Shown: positions 1-7,024 of the stretch, piece after piece
Position numbering within the stretch: position 1 is the stretch's first letter
How the letters are laid out: each line of letters begins with the position of its first letter
Assembly: GCA_001717015.1 (NCBI GenBank)
Contig: MAGV01000005.1
Span: 1,758 to 9,451, forward strand
Direction of reading: 5' to 3'
DNA length: 7,694 nt
Origin: Candidatus Methanosuratincola petrocarbonis (ex Vanwonterghem et al. 2016)
GTDB lineage: Archaea > Thermoproteota > Methanomethylicia > Methanomethylicales > Methanomethylicaceae
Notes under the pieces: model-generated
The model's database searches: none
Told to the model about the DNA's origin: nothing
The model's input: the letters and a program-made list of their open reading frames with translations, nothing else
Program-made: the position numbers and the translations under genes

Positions 1-88
1 CCCCGGCGCCGGCCTCCTGCACCAGATAGGCCGCCAGGTGCCTGCCCACGAACCCGTCCGCCCCGGTGATGAGCACTCTGGGCGTCAC
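1..88 (-). CDS. NAD-dependent sugar epimerase/dehydratase, N-terminal 29 residues (runs off the left edge)
   Basis: Reading leftward from a GTG at 88-86 gives MTPRVLITGADGFVGRHLAA and nine more residues before the window ends. A short beta strand (VLIT) followed by G9-A-D-G12-F-V-G15 is the GxxGxxG dinucleotide-binding loop that opens extended short-chain dehydrogenases such as UDP-glucose 4-epimerase and GDP-mannose 4,6-dehydratase. The exact substrate cannot be told from this fragment. In this setting it would make or convert a nucleotide sugar in the cytoplasm for the adjacent glycosyltransferase. The start is well supported: AAGAGGAG at 102-95 lies six bases upstream. The GTG overlaps the TGA stop of the preceding glycosyltransferase in a GTGA arrangement (88-85), so the two genes are very probably co-transcribed and translationally coupled. 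The family is secure; the specific enzyme is not. Confidence 0.85.
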   Translation of the reverse strand, partial: MTPRVLITGADGFVGRHLAAYLVQEAGAG

Positions 89-945
89 GGAGAACTCCTC
101 TTGGCGATCATGTCCGCGATGAGCCCCAGGACCAGGATCTGCAGGCCGCCCAGCACCAGGATCACCGTGCTGGGGGTGACCCGCCAGCTGTAGCGCACCA
201 CGTCCGCGATGAGCTTGCCAGTCCCGGTGAGCAGGAGGAGCATGGCCAGGGGCAGGAAGATCTTCAAGGGGCTGAACCAGGTGATGGTGCGGAAGATGGT
301 CATGAGGTAATTGCCGGTATCTCTTACGGGGTGAAAGGTGGACTTACCCTTGCGCGGGTAGTAGTCGATGGGCACGTACTTCACAGGATGGCTGTTGGTG
401 AGGAAGGCCAGGGTGATGGTGCTCACCCAGGAATGCCCGTTGGGGAGCATGTGCAGGTAGGGAAGCGCCGTCTCCCTGCGCATGGCCCTCATACCCGAGT
501 TGAGGTCCGGTATCCTGGCGCCGCTTATGAACTCGGCCAGCTTGCGGATGAGGAACTTGGTCGGCACGCGCAGGAACTTGAGGGTCCCCGCCTCCTTCGT
601 CCTCGCCCCCACCACCATCTCGCAGTCGTCCAGGGCCTCCACCAGCCGTGGGATGTCCCGCATGGGGTAGGTGCCGTCCCCGTCGGAGATGACCACCACC
701 TCGCCCGTGGCGTGCCTGATGCCCGTAGAACGCGCGGCCCCTCCCCCCATGTTGTAGGGATGGCGGATGAGGCGCACCTCGGGGAAGGAGGCCGCTATCT
801 CCGCCGTGCCGTCGGTGGAGCCGTCGTCTACCACGATGATCTCCCATTCCCAGTCGGTGGCCTGCAGCGCTTCCACGGCCGCGTGCAGATCCCCCTCCAG
901 AGCTTCCTCCTCGTTGTATGCCGGCAATACCAGGCTGACCTTCAC
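85..945 (-). CDS. Membrane-anchored family 2 glycosyltransferase (dolichol-phosphate-mannose-synthase/GtrB-like)
   Basis: The predicted protein has 286 residues. It begins with a classic GT-A fold: VSLVLPAYNEEEAL at the N-terminus, the nucleotide-binding VVDDGSTDGT (DDGS at 40-43), and the metal-binding D88-G-D90 followed by GTYP. YYPRKGKSTFHP (195-206) is typical of the polyprenyl-phosphate glycosyltransferase branch. Two hydrophobic C-terminal segments (about 227-246 and 260-280) should anchor it in the cytoplasmic membrane. Known relatives transfer a sugar from a nucleotide donor to polyprenyl phosphate or a lipid-linked glycan; the sugar here is unknown. The GTG at 945 is preferred because GGAGG (955-951) sits five bases upstream. 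A TTG at 957 would place the start inside that binding site. The gene has its own promoter upstream and overlaps the epimerase gene by four bases. The frame is intact and no family motif is missing. Confidence 0.92.
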   Translation of the reverse strand: MKVSLVLPAYNEEEALEGDLHAAVEALQATDWEWEIIVVDDGSTDGTAEIAASFPEVRLIRHPYNMGGGAARSTGIRHATGEVVVISDGDGTYPMRDIPRLVEALDDCEMVVGARTKEAGTLKFLRVPTKFLIRKLAEFISGARIPDLNSGMRAMRRETALPYLHMLPNGHSWVSTITLAFLTNSHPVKYVPIDYYPRKGKSTFHPVRDTGNYLMTIFRTITWFSPLKIFLPLAMLLLLTGTGKLIADVVRYSWRVTPSTVILVLGGLQILVLGLIADMIAKRSSP

Positions 946-950
946 TGGCG

Positions 951-955
951 CCTCC
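951..955 (-). promoter_or_regulatory. Ribosome binding site that sets the glycosyltransferase start
   Basis: On the minus strand GGAGG (955-951) is followed by CGCCA and then GTG (945-943). The spacing of five bases is close to ideal. It rules against the in-frame TTG at 957, which overlaps the GGAGG itself. Confidence 0.7.
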
Positions 956-997
956 AAATGCGATGCCCTCGCTGGGAATCTGGACCGTTCGCTCCGT

Positions 998-1027
998 ATT
1001 CTAATGAATGGACAGCGCGCAGGTCAA
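998..1027 (-). promoter_or_regulatory. Sigma-70-type promoter for the glycosyltransferase-epimerase operon
   Basis: On the minus strand TTGACC (1027-1022) and TAGAAT (1003-998) are separated by 18 bases, each hexamer matching the consensus at five of six positions. Transcription would start near 990, giving a leader of about 45 bases before the GTG at 945. It lies in the gap after the methyltransferase stop, so the two downstream genes need not depend on the broken methyltransferase unit. Confidence 0.62.
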
Positions 1028-1086
1028 AGAACGCGGCACCGCGAGGATCGGCGGGCACTGGTGCGCGTCTCCACCAAGAGACTCCG

Positions 1087-1112
1087 ACGGCCTCGCCGCG
1101 TGGCCAGGCCGT
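1087..1112 (-). terminator. Possible hairpin after the methyltransferase gene
   Basis: ACGGCCT (1087-1093) and AGGCCGT (1106-1112) form a perfect seven-base stem with a 12-base loop, about 20 bases past the methyltransferase stop. No T-run follows on the minus strand, so it is at best a weak or factor-dependent terminator. It could also be chance in GC-rich DNA. Confidence 0.22.
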
Positions 1113-1132
1113 GTGGAGGCGACTTACCCCGC

Positions 1133-1729
1133 CTATGCCTTCCTTAGGATGAAGAACTTGTGGACAGGGTTCTTGAAGACGCGATAGGTCCTTTCGAGGG
1201 TGAACCCCGCACTTTCCATATCGGAGACGATCCTCCGCAGCGGGTATCCCTTCCTGCTTATCTCCCACTTGTGGTAGGCTTCGAGGGCGGGCAGGTGAAG
1301 CCTGGGGTAAGGGATCATCAACCGCTTCTCCTTTACGAAGGGCAACTTGAGCAATGCCCTCACCGCTCCTCTCTGGTCCGGCAGGGAGACCACAGCCTTC
1401 CTTGCGCAGACCCTTCCTATCTCGCGCAAAGCCTGCCCGAAACAATCGTATTCCAGGTGCTCGAGGACCTCGAAGCAGGCAACCACGTCGAAAGCTCCGT
1501 CTTCCAAGGGCATCTCCAGCACGCTGGCTACGATATCGGGAGAAAGCTCCTCCCTGATATCCAGGGTGGTTACCGCGTATCCTCTGCCCTTGAGATAGCT
1601 TGACAGCATGCCATTGCCGATGCCGATCTCGAGCACGCTCGCGGGAGACTGCCTCATGATCTCACTTATTTGGTGTCAGTAACTGGCAAACCTGGCCTTG
1701 CTGTCGTAAGCGGCGTCGAAGTAGCCCAT
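1133..1729 (-). pseudogene. Class I SAM-dependent methyltransferase interrupted by one in-frame TGA
   Basis: Read from ATG at 1729, the first 17 codons give MGYFDAAYDSKARFASY, then TGA at 1678-1676, then HQISEI. An unbroken methyltransferase of 174 residues follows from an internal ATG at 1657. Ignoring the stop, the gene has 198 codons plus a TAG stop. Motif I is VLEIGIGNG (about 32-40), the acidic end of strand 2 is TLDI (about 55-58), and FDVVACFEVLEHL (about 80-92) is the usual motif around strand 4. Relatives, as I recall them, have SYW followed by a QI pair at the broken point, so TGA probably replaces TGG (Trp). GAAGGA at 1746-1741 is a somewhat distant ribosome site for the upstream ATG. 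A shortened protein from the ATG at 1657 is possible but would lack the N-terminal helix that usually caps the cofactor site. The likely former role was methylating a sugar or lipid-linked glycan. The family call is firm and the substrate unknown. Confidence 0.8.
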
Positions 1730-1824
1730 GTCTTGCGCTTTCCTTCAAACCATGACCGCCACAATGCAAGCCCGCTGGGCGATCCGCTCCGTACGTTCCT
1801 CCTCCAGCCCGCGCTATCGACCTC

Positions 1825-1855
1825 TTGGCTGGCCGGCGGCTGATTCAAGTATAAT
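1825..1855 (+). promoter_or_regulatory. Probable promoter for the asparagine-synthase-like gene, in the divergent intergenic region
   Basis: A perfect TATAAT (1850-1855) lies 62 bases before the ATG at 1918. The best upstream hexamer is TTGGCT (1825-1830) at a long spacing of 19, so the -35 element is weak. The complement of the same site reads TATTAT, so it might also serve the divergent methyltransferase. No convincing separate promoter for that gene was found between 1730 and 1900. Confidence 0.42.
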
Positions 1856-1917
1856 ACCCTCGGTGGCTTAAGAGAAAAGCTGCCGCAAAAGGCCTGGTGG
1901 CATACCTGGGGGTTTTC

Positions 1918-3771
1918 ATGGCCGGATTCGCTGGCTTGTCGGGGATGGGGAGAATCGATTTCGACGATGAAGAGGTGATCCGGGCCCTCTCCTTCACCGG
2001 TCTCGAAATCGTGACCCGTCACGTCTCGCCGTACTCGTCCTGGGTTGCGGTGACTCACGAGGGCGAGGCGCGGCGTCAGGCACCCGTCTACCACGACTCA
2101 GGAACCGCTTTGTTGCTGCACGGGTATATCACGGGGATAGAAGGACGGGCAGAGTTCCCGAACGGCGACGTCCTTGCCCTTTGCGCTGGTCTCTACCTGG
2201 AGGAGGGCCCTTTTTTCGCCCGGCGGCTGAACGGTGCCTTCGTCCTGGTCATCGAGGACCTCGCCAGCGGCAGGGTTCATCTCATCTCCGACCGCTTGGG
2301 CACATGCAACGTCTACTTCCATCTGGCTAGCGGCTTTTTCTCCTTTGCGACGCGCCTGGAAGCCATCCGTTGTGTGAACCCCTCCATCGCTGACAGGGTA
2401 AACGAGTCCGCGCTGGCCACGTTCCTGACCCTGGGGCGAATCCTCGAGGGAAGCATGCTCGAGGCTGTGAGGAGACTTGATTCCGCGTGCGTCCTAACCT
2501 ATGACGGCGCCGTGCTCACTGAAGAACGTTACTGGAAGCCCTTCTTCCTGTACTCCGACAATCCACTGGGCTACGAGGACAACGCGCGTAGGCTGGTGCA
2601 GGCGATGGGAGAGGCGGTCTTGGATTGCGTCCGCGGCCTAGACAAGGTCGGCCTGTTTCTTAGTGGAGGCCTGGATTCCAGGATGGTTCTCTTCTTCCTG
2701 GGCGGCCGCGACGTCACCTCCTACACCGCTTGCGACCGCCGCAACTTGGAGACGCGTGTGGCGGAAAAGGCCGCGCGCCGCGCTGGAGCGGCGCACGTCA
2801 TGCTGTTGAGGAAAACCAGCCATTACCTAGATATCGTGCCCCAAGCAGTCCGCATCTGCGAAGGCAGCTACGAATACGACCACGCTCATCTGGAGGGACT
2901 ATGGAGGGAGCTCGGTGAGCGCGAAGACCGCGTCTTCCTCTCCGGCTTCGGCATGAACTCCATCTTGCGGACCATCTGCCTCTCGAAACTCGACGCTCCT
3001 TTCCGCATGCGCTCGGGCTATGACAGGGTGATAGAGAGCTTTGACAGCGTGGAGGCGGTCGAAGGTCGGTTGATAAAACTCCTGGGGTCTGAGCAAGATG
3101 CGCTCGCGGTCATGGCGCCCGCACTACAGCGGGACGCCGCCGGATATCCCAGGTAGGCGCTTTCGCGCTTTCTTGCGCAATATGAGAATTGTATTGAATC
3201 GCCGGTGGACCTTTTCGACCTATACTTTTTAGGTCAAATATGCAGCATCCGCATTTTTCCCTTCTTGGAATCGCTGCGGCAGTGTTTACCCGAGCGTTGC
3301 CCCTCGTTCGATAACCGTGTCGTAAACATAACCCTCTCTGTTCCTCCACAGCAGAGGCTCGATTTCCGCCTCTTCAGGCAGGCCTTGCTGCTGGCCGATC
3401 TGCGGCTGGCGCTCCTGATCGACGCAAACGACTGCGTCCCAGCCGCGTTGGGCGGCAACCTGGCCAAACTCGGCAGGAAGGCCTTAAAAACGGTTGAGCG
3501 CGTGCCGACAACGATCAGGAAAAAGCCATCCCGCCTCGACGGGCTGTGGCTTCAGAAGGCCGGCTCCTGGCATGATCCCGGCGTCCTGCGGAGATATGGC
3601 GAGATATGGAAAATTCTATATACCCTCCTCGAAGACGAAGCGGCGATGCGCGACGGCCTGATCAACGCGGACGGGGTGCAGAGCCTGCTCCGGAGCCACC
3701 TGGAGGGCAGGGGCTACCACCACATCATGCTCACCAGGGCCCTCTCCTTCCTCGAGTGGAGGCGCTCCTGA
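1918..3771 (+). pseudogene. Asparagine-synthase-like ATP-dependent amidotransferase/ligase, interrupted by an in-frame TAG
   Basis: Codons 1-412 run from ATG 1918 to TAG at 3154-3156. The same frame then stays open to TGA at 3769-3771, giving 617 residues, a normal length for the family. The N-terminal half has the glutaminase-like fold (RLNGAFVLVIEDL at about 103-115, DRLGTCNVYF at about 125-134). It begins MAGFAG, not MCGIAG, so the nucleophilic Cys2 for glutamine hydrolysis is absent. The synthase half has the ATP pyrophosphatase loop SGGLDS (249-254). The later conserved loop reads LSGFGMNSILRT (341-352) instead of SGxGxDE. After the stop the sequence continues with VDLFDLYFLGQ and SFDNRVVNITLSVPPQQRLD, typical of the C-terminal helical region, so the stop lies inside a real domain. 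ATG 1918 follows a G-run with five-base spacing; a GTG at 1897 is the alternative. It probably amidated or ligated a glycan or peptide group. Convergent with the flippase. Confidence 0.82.
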
Positions 3772-3859
3772 GCGCGATCTATACCGCTTCCTTCCCTTTA
3801 CATGCCGGCGTCGGTTCGGTGGGTGGCCCTGGCGGGACAGCGGAGCAGGCGGAGCGCTT

Positions 3860-5346
3860 TCACGAAGGCCCAGCTTCTTCGCTCTTTGTGGTCACCTCCT
3901 GCTTCCCCCGCAGAAGGCCCCAGTACTCCCGGATCATGTCACGCTCGCAGCCCATGACCATGACGGCGTACAGCGACGCTCCCAGGACCAGCAAGATGGC
4001 GAGAAGACCGGCGCCCGCGGGAACGACGCCCCGAGCAACAGGTAAGTGGCGAAAACCGCCGCCCCCATGACGGCGTTGATACACAGGGGCGTGGCGATGG
4101 CCACCGTGTACTGCCTGAAGCTCAGACCGATCACGCTCTTGAGGATCGCCAGCGCCAGCAAGAAATAGAGGAGGGAGAGGCCGTTCTCCAGCCATGCGAT
4201 CGTGTACATGCCCCGGCGCACGAACGCCCAGAAAAGTACGGTGTTTAGGATGGAGCTCGCCAGGTTGTAGTAGAAACCGAGATCCGTCCTACCCTTGGTG
4301 TAGATGATGGACCCAAGGGGGTTGATGAGTGCCTTCAGCGCTCCCAGGATCACCAGTATCTGGACCAGCGGTACGGCCGGGCCCCATTTCGCTCCGAAGA
4401 AGGCGGGGATGAAGACCTGAGACGTCGCCGCCATCAATGCAAGCACGGGGAAAGTCAGAAAGGCGACCATCCTGGAGAGCTCGCAGTAACCCCGGCGCAG
4501 GATGTCGTCGTTTTTCTGCCTCTTCGCGAAGACAGGAAACGCCACCTTGGTGAGAACGGGGTTTATCTTGATGAACGGCTCGACCACCAGATGGTAAGCG
4601 ATCATGTAGATGCCAAGCGTCTCGCCGCCCAGAAACCTGCCCAAAATTACTTAATCGACATTCGACTGGAAGAAGTTGAGGATGCGCTCGCCCATATTGA
4701 ACACCCCGAAGCGGAGGTAGCTCCTGAGATACGAGGCCTTGAAGAACATGCGAGGGTACCAGACTTTCCACCCCAGCGCCGTCTGCAGGGCGGCGAGCAT
4801 GACGATCTCCGCTATCGCCCCCCACACCAGCGCGTATACCCCGGCCCCCAGAACCGCGGCTGTCACCGCCGCCGCAGCGGCGGCCAGGGCGGACCCAATC
4901 TCCAGCAGGGCGATGCTGCGGAACATGAGTTCCTTTTGCAGGATCATACGGAATGGAATCCCGATGGATGTGATCAGGAAGACGGGGGATATCCACAGCA
5001 CCAGGTCGTAAAGGCGTGGTTCGTTGTAGAAGCGGACGACCAGGGGGGCCGCCACTGCTACGATGGCGGTGACGAGGATGCCGGTGTAGATGTTGAACCA
5101 GTAGATGCTGGAGAGCTCGTCCTCGCTGGCGTCCTGCTTCCAGATGATGGCCAGGCTGATGCCCATGTCCGAGAAGGCCTGGCCTAGCCCCACGATCACC
5201 GTCACCATAGCCATGAGCCCGAAGTCGTTCGGGGCCAGCAGGCGCGCCAGGATGATCGTCCTCGCATACTTGGTGAGGGTGACGAACGCGGTCGAGGTTC
5301 CGGTCCATTTCGCACCATGAACGGCCTTGGACTTCAGTGTCGTCAT
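3860..5346 (-). pseudogene. Polysaccharide flippase (Wzx/TuaB-like, MOP superfamily) with an in-frame TAA and a frameshift
   Basis: Read from ATG 5346, the first 231 codons encode a multi-span membrane protein (LARLLAPNDFGLMAM near the start, then FRMILQKELMFRSIALLEIG), matching the lipopolysaccharide/teichuronic acid exporter branch. TAA at 4653-4651 (codon 232) follows FFQSNVD. The same frame continues VILGRFLGGETLGIY and many more membrane helices. Relatives commonly have Asp-Lys at this place, so AAA or AAG changed to TAA is likely. Near 4019-4021 a C-run has lost one base. Restoring it joins YLLLGASFP to AGAGLLAILL and carries the protein to TGA at 3862-3860, for about 495 residues, a normal family length. 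Two disabling changes make this a convincing pseudogene unless they are sequencing errors. The intact protein would flip an undecaprenyl-linked glycan outward across the cytoplasmic membrane. The start is uncertain: GTG codons at 5358 and 5355 are alternatives, and no strong ribosome site is seen. Confidence 0.85.
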
Positions 5347-5409
5347 CTGCCACACCACGCGATCGCATACCAGACGAACGGTATTTTGGCATGAAGAAAG
5401 GTCTTTCCC

Positions 5410-5418
5410 ATCATATCA
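5410..5418 (-). promoter_or_regulatory. Possible extended -10 promoter for the flippase
   Basis: On the minus strand TGATATGAT (5418-5410) combines the TGn extension with TATGAT, about 64 bases upstream of the ATG at 5346. No good -35 hexamer lies at 16-18 bases, as is common for extended -10 promoters. The rest of the 5347-5559 gap shows no gene. Confidence 0.35.
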
Positions 5419-5559
5419 GAACGGGCAAGCGCGGTCTTTTTGCCGCGGCGGGAATATCTTTCGCCGGCCATGCGCTTTCAATGCTCGAAGCCTAGTGTGT
5501 AGGAGGCCACCGGGAGGCACGATCGAGTCCCTGAAGGCTATTCTGACCGCCGCCTCCGC

Positions 5560-6780
5560 TCACGGCTCGGACCCGCCCAGACCTCCGGTATCAGCGTCAT
5601 GACCACAGCCCCAGTAGGCGAGGATATGCCCTTCGGCGGTCTTGTGGGCGTACTCTGCAGAAAGAGCTGCGTCAGGCGGCGTTAGTCGATTGCCTGCGTT
5701 ATCCCTGCGTAAGGCCAGCGCGATAGTTTCAGCCAGAGAGGCAGGACACCCAGGCCTGGCCATCTGAACTCCGTGACGGCGCAACTCCGCCATATCCCCA
5801 ACTTCACTTACTACTATTGATTTTCCCAGAGAAAGAGCAAGGGTCACCGATGAGCTCGCCGAATCGAGATGGGTGAACGGAAAAACCGCCAGATCGCTTG
5901 CGAGGATGTACCCCTCCAATTTTTTATAGGGCAGATATCCCAGGCGGGTTATGACCATATCCTCAACCGCTTCCTCATGTATTATGCGTTCATACCTCCC
6001 CCAGTCTCCCCAGCACTCGCCAGCTACCAGTAGCCTCGCTTCAGAGCAGACCTCTCTCACCTCGGGCAGAGCCCGGAGCAGCACGTCCAGCCCCTTGTAG
6101 TCCCGTATGTTGCCGAAAAAAATGAGCAGGGTTTCCCCCTCTCTCAATCCCAGCTCTCGTCGGATCGCCTCCACATCGACGTTATCGTCATAGGCCTCCT
6201 GCGCCGAGCGGAAGGGAGGGTGTGGGACCACGTGCACGGCTTTTCGCGAGCGCACCCGCTTCACGAGCTTTTCCCGGCATGACTCACCATGTACGATAAA
6301 CTCGTCTCCCAGGGGCAGTATCAAGCAATTAAGGAAGCGAAGCAGTGACCCGCCCTCATGAGGATCGACGTTGTGAACGGTGATGATAATGCGCTTGCCC
6401 CTAAGCCTTGCTATGCCAAGAACGATCATATATACGGGAAAGAGCAAGCCGGTCCACCACTGCGCATGCACAATGTATCCCCGAGCAGAAAGCCCAGCCT
6501 TAAGCCAGGTGAAGGGGTTAAGAACATCCAGTATCCTGCGATGCTTTATCTTAGTAGCGGCAACGTCGATGGGGTAAAGGTCATCTTCACACGTTTTTCC
6601 GGGGTAGAGTATTTCTGGGTACAGCCTCTTGAAATCGATGAACTCGATCTCCAAGTGCTCGCTGAGTATACTGGCCAGCTCTGCACAGTAAGGGCTGATG
6701 CCCTTGAGAGGAGGCAGGGTTCCGATCAAGGTCACGTCCACCGCAGCCTTATCATCGTTCATCGCTGTCCCACTATCCAT
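5560..6780 (-). CDS. Family 4 (GT-B fold) glycosyltransferase
   Basis: A 406-residue protein. The N-terminal Rossmann domain has VTLIGTLPPLKGISPYCAEL (16-35), the usual glycine-rich opening of polysaccharide GT4 enzymes. HAQWWTGLLFPVYM and ITVHNVDPHEGG (about 105-144) form the acceptor side. The C-terminal donor domain begins with LLIFFGNIRDYKGLDVLLRA (218-237), continues with LVAGE and a DLAVFPFTHLDSASSSVT segment (about 296-313), and then LALSLGKSIVVSEVGDMAEL. The usual E-x7-E motif is not present in canonical form: D306 and an Ala occupy the region, as in some GT4 subfamilies. The frame is intact. Start choice: ATG 6780 has GAGGG eight bases upstream. ATGs at 6843, 6810 and 6762 are alternatives; a GGAGG before 6843 is too far away. 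It probably adds a sugar to a lipid-linked glycan at the inner membrane face; donor and acceptor are unknown. Confidence 0.9.
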   Translation of the reverse strand: MDSGTAMNDDKAAVDVTLIGTLPPLKGISPYCAELASILSEHLEIEFIDFKRLYPEILYPGKTCEDDLYPIDVAATKIKHRRILDVLNPFTWLKAGLSARGYIVHAQWWTGLLFPVYMIVLGIARLRGKRIIITVHNVDPHEGGSLLRFLNCLILPLGDEFIVHGESCREKLVKRVRSRKAVHVVPHPPFRSAQEAYDDNVDVEAIRRELGLREGETLLIFFGNIRDYKGLDVLLRALPEVREVCSEARLLVAGECWGDWGRYERIIHEEAVEDMVITRLGYLPYKKLEGYILASDLAVFPFTHLDSASSSVTLALSLGKSIVVSEVGDMAELRRHGVQMARPGCPASLAETIALALRRDNAGNRLTPPDAALSAEYAHKTAEGHILAYWGCGHDADTGGLGGSEP

Positions 6781-6843
6781 GAATGCGCCCTCACTTTCTC
6801 CCTCTTTCATATGAAGTATCTTTCGCCATATTAGGTCAAACAT

Positions 6844-7024
6844 TAACGCGCCTGCTGCCTCCGCTCAAGCTTAGGATGGTAGCATATTCGCGACGGCCGC
6901 GATGCCGCTGCAATGGGGTACCGCTCATTCCGGCGGAGACGCAGCCGGATGAGGGTGCGCTTTCGGGCGCTGGGCTTGGATGCTACGCACGGAGAGGGTC
7001 CCACTGCCCAGAAAAGACAGATAA
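6844..7024. other. Non-coding spacer upstream of the family 4 glycosyltransferase
   Basis: No gene is supported here, and short open frames on the plus strand show no family features. The segment stays GC-rich and holds one clear imperfect hairpin (6924-6953). On the minus strand TATGCT near 6885 resembles a -10 element, but no partner hexamer fits. A TTGACC at 6838-6833 also lacks a good -10. The composition changes sharply to AT-rich just to the right. Confidence 0.5.
6924..6953. repeat. Inverted repeat (10-bp stem with one bulged base)
   Basis: CTCATTCCGGC (6924-6934) pairs with GCCGGATGAG (6944-6953), leaving a single bulged T and a nine-base loop. It lies about 145 bases upstream of the glycosyltransferase start. 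No T-run follows on either strand, so it is not a standard terminator. It could be a leader structure, a transposon end or a repeat-family member. Confidence 0.5.

Noticed and set aside
331..1152. Long open frame on the plus strand opposite the family 2 glycosyltransferase
   Set aside because: It is antisense to a gene with clear motifs, its protein has no recognisable family, and it crosses the operon promoter. High GC creates such antisense frames.
3772..3859. Bidirectional terminator between the convergent synthase-like and flippase genes
   Set aside because: The 88-base gap has no strong stem and no T-run on either strand.
1133..5346. Stop codon reassignment, selenocysteine or pyrrolysine reading of the in-frame stops
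   Set aside because: Three different stop codons are involved, and TGA and TAG also end genes here. No selenocysteine element was recognised, the expected residues are not Cys or Pyl sites, and the flippase has an extra frameshift.
4289..5392. Long open frame (about 367 codons) on the minus strand in a second phase over the flippase
   Set aside because: The protein is low-complexity and rich in Arg, Gly, His and Pro, with none of the membrane segments. The other phase gives a clear flippase.
5433..5455. GC-rich arms around a T-run (near 5438-5454) as a terminator
   Set aside because: The stem is only about five base pairs and the T-run is in the loop instead of after it.
6833..6838. TTGACC as the -35 of a family 4 glycosyltransferase promoter
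   Set aside because: No hexamer close to TATAAT lies at 16-18 bases downstream on the minus strand.
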